This document shows, in pieces, positions 55,327 through 64,000 of a stretch of DNA of 64,000 nt (its first letter is position 1; the number at the start of each line of letters is the position of its first letter). The notes beneath the pieces are model-generated. The model was not told where the DNA came from. It saw only the letters and a program-made list of their open reading frames with translations, and ran no database searches. Both the position numbers and the translations under genes were made by a program. The stretch lies in assembly GCA_963576735.1 (NCBI GenBank), contig OY755173.1, forward strand, positions 15,346,873 through 15,410,872, in the 5' to 3' direction. Origin of the DNA: Bedellia somnulentella (lineage: Eukaryota > Arthropoda > Insecta > Lepidoptera > Bedelliidae).

Positions 55327-58300
55327 ATGATGACTATTTTGCTTCGGAAATTTATGTTAAATCCATCAAAATATGCATGTGTTGGATTTTGTGATAATCA
55401 AATATTGTTGATATCTTCAAGAAATATAAATTTAGTACCGACAGTATATGGTATGTATTAAAATTTATAGCATCAAAAATTTAATTCTTCTATTGTGATT
55501 CAAATAACCCAAGCGAAATATATGTTCTTTATCTATATCATATCACTTGAAATGAGTACCTAGCTGTAAGAATTAATATTCGACAGTTCATATTTGATAT
55601 TAATCTATAAATAGCTGGATAATTTCTTATTTTGTTGTCCTTAATCATACAAGAATACAAACTTATAAGAAGACATGTTAATAGAACTCAATAATTGTGG
55701 TTTAGTAAAAGCTTACCATAATTTTTCATAATTAGTGTTTACTATTAATATTTTGACTTTATTCCATTTTAAATTTATTTATAAAGTTGTTGGTGTATTG
55801 TAAGAACTTGGCACCAAGATCATGTGGCATAGTGTTTTCTTAACCCTATTCTTTGCCTAGAAGACTGAATGTAAAGTGATTAGTTAAGATTAATTGTTCT
55901 TTTGCAGAAAATGATCCAGCTCCAAAGTTTTTTTCTCCAAAAGTTCAAACTTTACTCAAGCGGCTTACGCGACCAGATTTTGATAGAGTATTTAGGAAGC
56001 GAACAAACAGAGGCTTTGAAGTCCTACCTGCCCCTGTATATAAATTTCTGACAACTGAAGAGTTAGAAAAAGAAGTAGTGCAAACACAAAATCGAGCTAA
56101 TAAACTTCTACAGATGCCTCCTGTTGTAAAGGTAATGTTACCATTAGGGTAAATTATGTGAATGTAAATTGACTAATTTACAGTTCATAAGTAAAAGCTG
56201 CAGAGCAAATGCTGCAAATATTGCAAAGGTAGGAACTAGGAAGTCCTCTTCAATGAGCTTGAGTATTACTGCTCGTAACCTAATGTAAATATTATTTTTT
56301 TCAGGTAATACTATGTGCATTTAGTTCAGTATTCAAAATTTATTTACAAAAAATAGGAGGCTGCTAGTTTAATAACCTTGCCTGTTAAGTTTTTTTTAAA
56401 TTATTTTTTCAGGTCCAAACTCCAATCAATGAGGTGCTGTCCAAGGATCCTGCAATAATAGGCTATGATACTGCAAAATACATTTTCACTGATATCACTT
56501 TTGGTATACCCAATGAAAAGAGAATTATTGTGGAAAGGTAGGCTCAATACCTTACTATATTTTAAGAATTTACATTCAAATATAACTCTATGTCACTCTT
56601 CTTCTTATATAAGTATCTTGAAGGAACTGAAAAAGAGTCTATACTCTAAATTATATATTTTGACAGGGAAGGGTTTTTCAACTCAAATTAGCATCACTCC
56701 ACTTCCTTCACTAAGGTTTGTGTAAGGATGTAGGAGAAAGAGAGTCTGCTTCAAGTGCTCTTCATGATATTATTATCATTTATACCCATTTATATTTGAA
56801 AAGGTAGTTGAGGTACAATTGATTCTATTCTAAAGTTCTGAAGGGCAAGCACAAGCACTTTTTTATCGACACAATAACGGTTAGAATGAAATGGCAGTAT
56901 ACAATACTAAGTAAGTGCGTAAGAGATGGCTGCTTTATCCCACGGGATAACTAGTTTAAACACGGCTCGTGCTTGCCCTGCTGGTTACACTGAACAAAAT
57001 TTTCTATCGGATGTGCTATTGAATAATTCACCTCATAGAGAATGGAATCTAATTGATGAACACAAACAAAAAATCTGCAAAATAAAGGCCCCTAGATGTA
57101 CTACTTTAACTATCATTAAATCTACCTAAATGTATGGCTCTGATCTTTTTAAAGAAAGTACTTGATCTAAGTTGGGATCAACTCTTAATTCCATAGCTAC
57201 TTTTGCATAGAAATTATCTTTGGTGACGAGTTACAACTGCATCAACTTATTAGTTAAGGAGCCCTATTACATTAAGTCATCTCATTTGGTGGGTTAGGGC
57301 TTTACTAAGCTGCCATTACTAGACTGAATATCACAGTACAAATATTTACCTAACTCACCACTGAAGAGCTCAGCCTACCGTGACAAACAAATCTTTCGTC
57401 TTTATAATAATTATTCTGCCAACCCATGTTGTGGCGTTTTGCCAGCGAGTTGTACTTCGGCCAAATTTGGCCACTTTGTTCACAGTAGGGTCGGGCCCGT
57501 AAATACCCAGGACTTAAATGGGCTGTGTTGATATCACGAAACTTGTATCATTTCCACAGTGCACTTCAGCTTACTTACCTCCCATTTCCAAAGCATTATA
57601 TTTTAACAATATTCCAGAGATTCCAACGATATCACAAAAATGCCTATGTTTCTCCTGAATGTTGTATGTTCTACGTATCAAAATGTTTTAAAATCGGTTA
57701 AGTGGTTTCATAGCCTTTTCATTCTACACAAAAAATGCACAAACATGTGCTTAATTCGGGGCAGACTCGAGTCCCTCGCTTTGCGACATGAATGGAATGT
57801 AATGATAGTTGTATCATTTTCACAGTGTATTTTGGCTTACTATGCTCCCCATCTCAGTTGCGTTATATATTATTATAATTTCAGAGATCCTGACGGTATC
57901 CTGCGCAATTCAGATCATGATATAAGAAAAAGGTTAAATCAGGTATGTAATGCTTAAATTTAGCACTTAAACTGCCTAGCATTTCCGGCTGCGGAATTAG
58001 CATTTAGACATTTTAAGTATTTTAGATTGAGCTGTTTCATTGCAACTATAGGAAAAGTGTTTAAGTTTTTTAGCATATGCAAGTTTTAATATGTGAAGAT
58101 TTCTTGAATGGTTTGATGTAATAATAGAATAGAATAGAAAACTCTTTATTGCACATCAAAAAAGGAGAAACATTGACAAATACACAGAAATCAATAACAA
58201 AAGTACAATTGGAGATCTTTTCACTAAAAGCGATCTCTTCCAGACAACCTTTGAATGAAGATAAGCGGATAATTGTGTCAATATATTAATAGCTGATAAT

Positions 58301-59737
58301 AAAATCAAGTCAATGGTCATACACTAGGTTTCTGTATAATTTTAAATTGGACCATAATCTAGGGTTGTCATTTATAATGTTTCCTCACATTGTCCATTTT
58401 TAGGATTTCTGTGTTGTTTTTGTAAAGATTTTTCTGTTATTCTGTTGATATAAACTATTTATTAACCCTATCAACCCCTATTAGCACTCTTTTACCATCT
58501 TCTTTCCTCTCTTCTTCTATATGCGATGATTCTCCTCAGTCGTAGCACTCTTGACAGAGTGGTCGTGGTCGTCATTTCGGTCGAGTGACCCGCCTCACAG
58601 TTCGTCGCCACTCTTCTCTGAGGCGACTGAGTGCGACGATTACATTAAGTTGAGATTAGATAGAAATTATTGCAGCCTATTTGTAGTGATTTTTTTATAA
58701 TAAGCCTATCAATGAGCATTATCTAGTAGTTCAAAAAGAAATGTGTCACTCATAAATATACAATTTCAGGCATATTTCCCCATAGTGGGTCGCAAAATCA
58801 GAGAGCCAAAGATGTTCAGTGACCCAGAGAAGCTGCACAGTCTTCTTGACAGAGCAGAATATGAGTTCGTATTGGACCGAGCTTGTCTGCAATATGAGCC
58901 AGATGAGCCTTCCTACCATCGAGTCACCAGTATTGCGTACCAACACGTTGATATGAAGAAGAGCTATGAATTGTTACGGTAAATTAAACTTATACACCAA
59001 ACATATAATAACGAGATTTGCCCCTTATGAGGTAGGTAGATACTATCAATCGCCACTTTATCCGATCGTGGCAAACCTCTTGAGCTTCGTTTACATTAAT
59101 CAATCTTTTCATACATGCCCTTTTATTACACAAACTGGTAGATCAATTTCATGTTATAAACAGATCCCGCTTTCCAGTTCCAATATTTCGGAGCCTGTAT
59201 CTATTACAAACATACCAACTTAAATTATTATAGAAAAATAATAGCAAAAATTTAATAACCTCCGTAAAAAGTATTCAACGTTCATTGTGACGGATAATGT
59301 ATCTTTAAATGTCAAATACATATCTATTAAATAAATTCCTATAAGAATGGGAACCTACACCTGATTATAATGTATTCATGTTTTTGTTATAAATTCCAGT
59401 TCAACAAGACACTTTGGTCCCCTAACATTCTATCTATCCTGGCACCGCTCAGTGGAAAACCTACTGTTAGAGTTACTACAGAACAACTATGTCCGGGAGG
59501 CTGTGCTAGTAGTCGCACTACGACACACCATGCATAACGACGTGGGGAACGGCGATGAGGCTTTGAATATGGTTGAGCAGGTAATATATTGTACTGGTTT
59601 AAGCAGTATTTTTAAAGATTAAATTGTGTTAAATATTAATACTCTCTTCCTCCTTTCCTTCCGGCGTTTTTCCCCAGTTACTTGTACAACAAATTGCATC
59701 AAAGCAGAGTACAGACAGAAAAGATAAATGTGTATAA
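55327..59737 (+). CDS. mRpS22: mitochondrial ribosomal protein S22
   Basis: Seven coding exons: 55327-55450, 55908-56131, 56413-56537, 57885-57942, 58770-58978, 59400-59580 and 59678-59737, all GT-AG and in phase, giving 326 residues (human about 360). The product is a metazoan-specific protein of the small mitoribosomal subunit. The first ~40 residues (MMTILLRKFMLNPSKY and on) are basic and hydrophobic with one acidic residue, fitting a mitochondrial targeting peptide. Family landmarks are LLQMPPVV, TAKYIFTDITFGIPNEKR, AYFPIVGRKIREP, LQYEPDEPSY and YELLRSTRHFGPLTFYL. An in-frame stop (55315-55317) precedes the ATG. The last exon (LLVQQIASKQSTDRKDKCV) is the least certain because its C terminus is shorter than in vertebrates. 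AATAAA occurs at 59906 and 59916. Confidence 0.92.
56870..56956 (-). repeat. repeat X copy in mRpS22 intron 3
   Basis: AACGGTTAGAATGAAATGGC, ACAATACTAAGTAAGTGCGT and AAGAGATGGCTGC are the inverse of the mariner flanks. Uninterrupted at the site where mariner entered the 35 kb copy. Confidence 0.6.
57535..57635 (+). repeat. diverged upstream duplicate of the exon 4 acceptor region
   Basis: TTGTATCATTTCCACAGTGC.. AACAATATTCCAG|AGATTCCAACGATATC is about 70% like 57805-57903, ending at the real acceptor and exon 4 start. The offset is 267 bases. Confidence 0.55.
58124..58262 (-). repeat. LINE 3'-UTR fragment in mRpS22 intron 4
   Basis: Starts with (AATAG)n and TCTTTATTGCACATCAAA, then AAAAGCGATCTCTTCCAGAC as at 16.8 kb. 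No coding part. Confidence 0.65.
59015..59130 (-). repeat. RTE-like LINE 3'-end fragment in mRpS22 intron 5
   Basis: ATGAGGTAGGTAGATACTAT, AATCGCCACTT and AATCTTTTCATACATGCCCT in LINE order, reverse. Its ATG tail is gone. Confidence 0.6.
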
Positions 59738-60086
59738 GGCACTGATTTAGGTCACTATTATCTTAGTTTTTTTTTATAATGTTTCCTCATTTCCAAAGAC
59801 ATCAGATATTTTCTCATTATCAACTGTTCTGTGTTCTTCTTTTTTTAGTGCAGTCGCCATCAGATATATCGGAGCAGTCGAGGTACTCAAATATTTCTGA
59901 GCAGCAATAAATTTCAATAAATTCTTTACGGTAAATAAGGTCAATAAGATCTGAACATCGGATTCGGAACAAATATATGAGCAGTGGGTTTTCAATTAAA
60001 TCTGAACACACAACGAGACAATTATATCTGAAAGAACATTTCGTCAAAGGTGATCATAAATATCTGAACATTTAGGGAAAATATAC
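59738..60086 (+). other. mRpS22 3' UTR and spacer with TCTGAACA-like words
   Basis: AATAAA at 59906-59911 and 59916-59921 follow the mRpS22 stop. Between 59850 and 60070 the word (T)ATCTGAACA or a close variant occurs several times at irregular spacing. The stretch ends directly at the gypsy LTR. Confidence 0.45.
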
Positions 60087-60648
60087 TGTTACGTACCGGG
60101 TTCTTAATTTGATAAATACCAGTCACACTTTCGTGCAATAAGGTGTAATTATATTTATTGACCAATAACGCACTTTACACAACACAACAAACACTATCGA
60201 TAATTAACTATCGATACTCGCACTAATTAACAACACTAATTTACTCCGTTATAGTAACACTGTCCACACCGTTAAGCTTATTTCCGTAATCCGTATATCA
60301 CTGCACTGTCGTATTTAATTTCTTCGCTCTAGTATTTCGCTTGTTCTCGCTTTAGTTCTTCGCACTCGAATAACCCGTAGCACGCGTCGCTCTTTATATA
60401 TGCCAAATCTCAAATACGCGAATATTACAGAAAGTTCTAGTACCACATTCTCGAAAAGTCGATATTCGAGAAACATCTAGTAATTCCTTTTTTACTTATT
60501 AAAATACTAGTAACGCCATCTGTTCTCTAGTAGTGACACTTCCTTCAGCAACAGATATCATGGCGACTCATTAAATACTAGTAACGCCATCTAGTATAAT
60601 CTAGTAGTGGCAAATCCTATCTCCTACTTGCGAACAGATGTCGTAACA
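60087..60648 (-). repeat. 3' LTR of gypsy element
   Basis: 562 bp with inverted ends TGTTACG..CGTAACA. On its outer side the flank is ATAC, the candidate 4-5-bp target duplication; the other copy is outside the window. It lies 350 bases after the mRpS22 stop. Confidence 0.85.
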
Positions 60649-60662
60649 TTACCCCCTCCTTA
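60649..60662 (-). other. polypurine tract of gypsy element
   Basis: Minus strand AAGGAGGGGGTAA immediately before the LTR; primes plus-strand DNA synthesis in such elements. Confidence 0.8.
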
Positions 60663-60664
60663 CA

Positions 60665-63600
60665 TTAATACTCGTCCCGAGTATTATTGCTTCCATGGTA
60701 CTTCGCAAGTCGATCGATGTGAACTATTTTCGAAGCCCCTCTAGGTTGGCGTTGAATTCTGTACGTTACATCGTTTATTCTAGTGACCACCTTGTACGGT
60801 CCTTCCCACCTATTTTGTAACTTAGGGGACTTCCCTTTCTGGCGAGTTGGATTGTGTAACCAGACGAGCATACTCTCTTCGAAACGCGGCGTGTTAGCTT
60901 TACGGTCATATCTGGTTTTCATCTTTTCACTAGCATGTAAACCATTTTCACGCACTAGGGAATGTACATCTTGCATTCTTTCCCTCAAATCGCTTACATA
61001 TTCAGTTACACTCTGCGGCTCATCTGGTGACCCTCCTGTCAACAAATCTACAGGCAATCGTAGCTCTCTTCCGAAATTGACGAAAGCAGGTGTTTCCTTC
61101 GTGCTTTCGTGAACAGCTGACCGGTAAGACAGTAAAAATAATGGAATGTGTTTGTCCCAGTCCTTCTGATGTTTTTCAACCATCTTCGCCAACTGTCTCT
61201 CCAGTGTTTGGTTGAACCTCTCCACCATTCCATCTGACTGAGGATGATATGGCGTCGTCCTGGTTTTATGCATTCCAAGTAGTTTGCACACCTCTTGAAA
61301 TACTTGTGACTCAAAATTTCTTCCCTGGTCAGAGTGTATCTCCAGGGGCACGCCAAATCGACAGATCACTTCCTCAACCAGTTTTGTAGCCACAGTTATT
61401 GCTTCTTGATTGGGTATGGCAAACACTTCAGGCCACTTAGTGAAGTAATCCATCACCACCATGAAATATTTATTTCCGGACTCTGATTGTGGAAACGGTC
61501 CAGCCACATCAACGGCAATCCTCTCCCAGGGAGCTCCCACATTGTACAACCGTAATCCCCCTCTACTCCGGGTCTGCGGACCTTTCACCGCGGCACACGT
61601 TGTACATTTCCGGCACCAGTCCTGTACGTCGTCCCTACAATGAAGCCAGTAAAACTTCGCACGAACCTTCTGCAACGTACGATTTACCCCAAGATGCCCG
61701 CCCGAAACACCGTCATGTGTTTCCCGCAGTACATCTTTAACCTTGGCTCTGGGCACGACCAATTGTAGGTGCTCTTCCTTACCGTTGGGTTTCTCCCACC
61801 TCCGGTACAGTAGACCATTGATCAGAACCAGGCTGTTCCATTGCGCCCAGTAAGCTTTCGTACTCACTCCTGTGGACGCTACTTCACTCCAAGCCGGTTG
61901 ATCGTGTTTTTCCTTCTTCCATTTCATGATGGGTCTGAGGTTCTCATCTTCTTCTTGGGCCTTTTGCATAGCTTCTGTTTCCCATCCATCCAATGGACAA
62001 ATTCGAGTCACTTTCACGACCTCCTCCTTCGACTCTTGCTTCCTGCAATGTTTACAGTCTTCCGGACACGGTCTACGTGAAAGCGCGTCTGCATTGCCAT
62101 GAGATTTACCACTACGGTGCTCGATAGAAAAGTCATACTCTTGTAGCTGTTCGATCCATCGAGCTACCTGTCCTTCCGGGTTTTTGAACTGGAGAAGCCA
62201 TTTCAGTGCAGCATGATCAGTTCGAAGCTTGAACGGTCTCCCAATCAAATACTTGTAAAAATGCTGTAAGGTCTTCACTACAGCTAGAAGTTCCTTTCTC
62301 GTGACGCAGTAGTTTCTTTCCGCTTTAGATAGAGACTTGCTGAAATATCCGATCACAACTTCCTTGTCACCTTGGATCTGTGATAACACTCCACCAATAG
62401 CCATATTACTAGCATCGCTGTCAACGATGTACTGTCCCTCTGGCTGTGGATATCCAAGGATAGGTGTCTCGCAAAGCCTCTTCTTCAGCTCATTGAAAGA
62501 TAACTCGCATTCATCATCCCAAGAGAAGGTTTTCTTATCTTCAGTCAACCGATGCAATGGTTTGGCGATCTCAGAAAACCCTTTTACAAAACGTCGATAG
62601 TACGAGCAAAGGCCGAGAAAAGCTCGCACGTCTGTTTTGTCCTTTGGCGTCGGCCATTTCTGCACAGCTTCCACCTTTTCCGGATCCGTCTGAATTCCTT
62701 CTCGGCTGATTACGTGTCCTAAATAGTTCACTGAAGTTCTAAACAGCCGGCACTTCTTCGGATTCAGTTTCAGGTTTGCTCCACGAATTTTCTGAAAGAC
62801 TTGTTCCAGGTTCTTGAGATGGTCTTGGAAGCTTTTGCCTATTATGACCACGTCGTCGAGGTACACCAGGCAAGCCTCGCCAACCAATCCCGCCAACGCA
62901 CACTCCATAAGCCTTTCAAAAGTAGCTGGCGCGTTGCAGAGACCGAAAGGCATGACGTTAAACTGCCACAAACCCTTTCCAGTTGAAAACGCAGTCTTCT
63001 CTTTATCAGTCGGATGTATTTCCACCTGCCAGTAGCCTGACTTGCAGTCCAGGGTTGAAAACCACTTCATGCCACTCAAAGTATCCAGAGTGTCATCTAT
63101 TCTTGGCAAAGGATAGCTGTCCTTCTTTGTCACGTTGTTCAGTTGCCTGTAGTCAACACAAAACCGTGTGCTTCCATTTTTCTTCTTAACAAGAACCACT
63201 GGAGAACACCACGGACTGGAGGACGGACTAATGACCTTCTTCTTTTTCATGTCTTCGAGCAATTCTTCAACTTCTTTCTCCTTAGCGATTGGGATTCTCC
63301 TTGCTCTCTGTCTAATAGGTCTTTCGTCCCCTGTATCAATTCTGTGTTGCACTAAAGATGTTCTGCCTAAGTCCCCTTCTGCATTTGAGAAGATGTCAGC
63401 ATATTTCACCAGCAACTGTTTAACCTTGATCCTCTCCAAGTAAGATAAGTCATCCTGGATCTCACTTAACAAGTCAGTTACAGTTGAATTATCGACTTTC
63501 ACTTTGACTTTCCCATTTGGAGAATGACAGCTCCTCATCCAGACTACTTCTTCACACTGACCAACTACTTCACCCCGCTTAAGCTGTACATCTTCTTGGT

Positions 63601-64000
63601 CAAGGTTGACTACCTTCACTATTGCCGTCTTGTTGCTTGTAACCAAAGTTCTTGCTGTCAGAAATTTCCTTGGCCCGTTCTTCCCTGTCTCTTCAATCAG
63701 CACACAACGATGCCTCTTCTTCTCGCTGTCTACAGGTAACATCACCGGAACCAACTTCTGAGAACGCGCAGGAATATTGATGGTTTTCAAGCATGTCACT
63801 TCACCGACGGGACCACCCAGTATAAAGATTTCTTCCTGGCCACACTTGAAAATTCCTCTCATTATGTCAATCCGGCAGTTATATTTCTTCATGAAGTCCA
63901 GTCCTAGTATGCATTCATCCATTATCTCAGCCACAATGACTTGATGAGTATACGACGTCTCGCCAACCATCATCCTGACTGAGAGTTCACCAAGGACAGG
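60665..64000 (-). CDS. gypsy Pol polyprotein, N terminus outside window
   Basis: Open from the window edge to a stop at 60665, over 1100 residues. The frame is already open before the first visible ATG (63973), so that is not the true start. ILGLDFM near the beginning is the last block of a retropepsin-like protease. Reverse transcriptase has FSTLDCKSGYWQVEI and YLDD (371-374 from that ATG). RNase H follows, with VDSDAS and LRTDHAALKWLL. Integrase has the HHCC zinc region (HLGVNRTLQKV to CRKCTTC) and the DDE residues in VDVAGPF, IHSDQGRNFES and the E of MVERFNQTL. There are no internal stops, so the element may be young. Clade not assigned. Confidence 0.93.
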   Translation of the reverse strand, partial: PVLGELSVRMMVGETSYTHQVIVAEIMDECILGLDFMKKYNCRIDIMRGIFKCGQEEIFILGGPVGEVTCLKTINIPARSQKLVPVMLPVDSEKKRHRCVLIEETGKNGPRKFLTARTLVTSNKTAIVKVVNLDQEDVQLKRGEVVGQCEEVVWMRSCHSPNGKVKVKVDNSTVTDLLSEIQDDLSYLERIKVKQLLVKYADIFSNAEGDLGRTSLVQHRIDTGDERPIRQRARRIPIAKEKEVEELLEDMKKKKVISPSSSPWCSPVVLVKKKNGSTRFCVDYRQLNNVTKKDSYPLPRIDDTLDTLSGMKWFSTLDCKSGYWQVEIHPTDKEKTAFSTGKGLWQFNVMPFGLCNAPATFERLMECALAGLVGEACLVYLDDVVIIGKSFQDHLKNLEQVFQKIRGANLKLNPKKCRLFRTSVNYLGHVISREGIQTDPEKVEAVQKWPTPKDKTDVRAFLGLCSYYRRFVKGFSEIAKPLHRLTEDKKTFSWDDECELSFNELKKRLCETPILGYPQPEGQYIVDSDASNMAIGGVLSQIQGDKEVVIGYFSKSLSKAERNYCVTRKELLAVVKTLQHFYKYLIGRPFKLRTDHAALKWLLQFKNPEGQVARWIEQLQEYDFSIEHRSGKSHGNADALSRRPCPEDCKHCRKQESKEEVVKVTRICPLDGWETEAMQKAQEEDENLRPIMKWKKEKHDQPAWSEVASTGVSTKAYWAQWNSLVLINGLLYRRWEKPNGKEEHLQLVVPRAKVKDVLRETHDGVSGGHLGVNRTLQKVRAKFYWLHCRDDVQDWCRKCTTCAAVKGPQTRSRGGLRLYNVGAPWERIAVDVAGPFPQSESGNKYFMVVMDYFTKWPEVFAIPNQEAITVATKLVEEVICRFGVPLEIHSDQGRNFESQVFQEVCKLLGMHKTRTTPYHPQSDGMVERFNQTLERQLAKMVEKHQKDWDKHIPLFLLSYRSAVHESTKETPAFVNFGRELRLPVDLLTGGSPDEPQSVTEYVSDLRERMQDVHSLVRENGLHASEKMKTRYDRKANTPRFEESMLVWLHNPTRQKGKSPKLQNRWEGPYKVVTRINDVTYRIQRQPRGASKIVHIDRLAKYHGSNNTRDEY

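Larger units (their letters stand above)
60087..64000 (-). mobile_element. Ty3/gypsy LTR retrotransposon, 3' part, runs off window
   Basis: On the minus strand: end of protease, reverse transcriptase, RNase H, integrase, polypurine tract, 3' LTR. The gag, the start of protease and the 5' LTR lie beyond 64000. No env-like frame fits between the pol stop and the polypurine tract. Confidence 0.92.

Noticed and set aside
60783..63739. Several plus-strand ORFs of 60-109 codons
   Set aside because: All lie antisense to the gypsy Pol frame and show no family features.

Overview
ORGANISM: The window is nuclear DNA from an arthropod, most likely a lepidopteran. It is AT-rich, it has three short-intron animal genes, and more than half is transposon-derived. 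The repeat classes (an RTE-like LINE, tRNA-derived SINEs, Helitron-like ends, an intact mariner, an I-superfamily LINE, P-like elements, a Ty3/gypsy element) fit a butterfly or moth. That placement is inference; no marker gene fixes the species. LAYOUT: 1-22.7 kb has no recognisable host gene. It holds SINEs, RTE-like LINE fragments, MITEs and a 0.6 kb foldback hairpin. 22.75-27.95 kb is a full-length, intact two-ORF LINE with a 13-bp target-site duplication. 28.4-33.2 kb is SMIM14 (+, 3 coding exons). 35.3-36.6 kb is an intact mariner. 37.0-38.6 kb is a 5'-truncated LINE with RNase H. 42.9-49.7 kb is ZCCHC8 (-, 7 coding exons), a subunit of the nuclear exosome targeting complex. 50.3-54.4 kb holds a THAP-like exon remnant and a P-like composite element with a second copy of itself inserted inside it. 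55.3-59.7 kb is mRpS22 (+, 7 coding exons), a mitoribosome protein. 60.1-64.0 kb is the 3' LTR and pol of a Ty3/gypsy element (-) that runs off the window. HOW IT FITS TOGETHER: The three host genes act in unrelated processes (ER membrane protein, nuclear RNA decay, mitochondrial translation) and show no operon-like arrangement. What organises the window is nested transposition. The most unusual structure is a non-autonomous element of about 1.74 kb with P-superfamily features (8-bp duplications, CA...TG ends, about 30-bp inverted ends, two THAP-encoding exons). It carries a piece of mariner transposase gene, and inside that piece a SINE with its own 12-bp duplication. Two copies are present, one inserted inverted in the intron of the other. 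The commonest repeat, a SINE here called S1 (about 25 copies), ends in the same 3' tail as the local RTE-like LINE, which suggests the SINE is moved by that LINE. Exon boundaries were worked out by reading splice signals and keeping frame; names S1-S4 and X are local labels.
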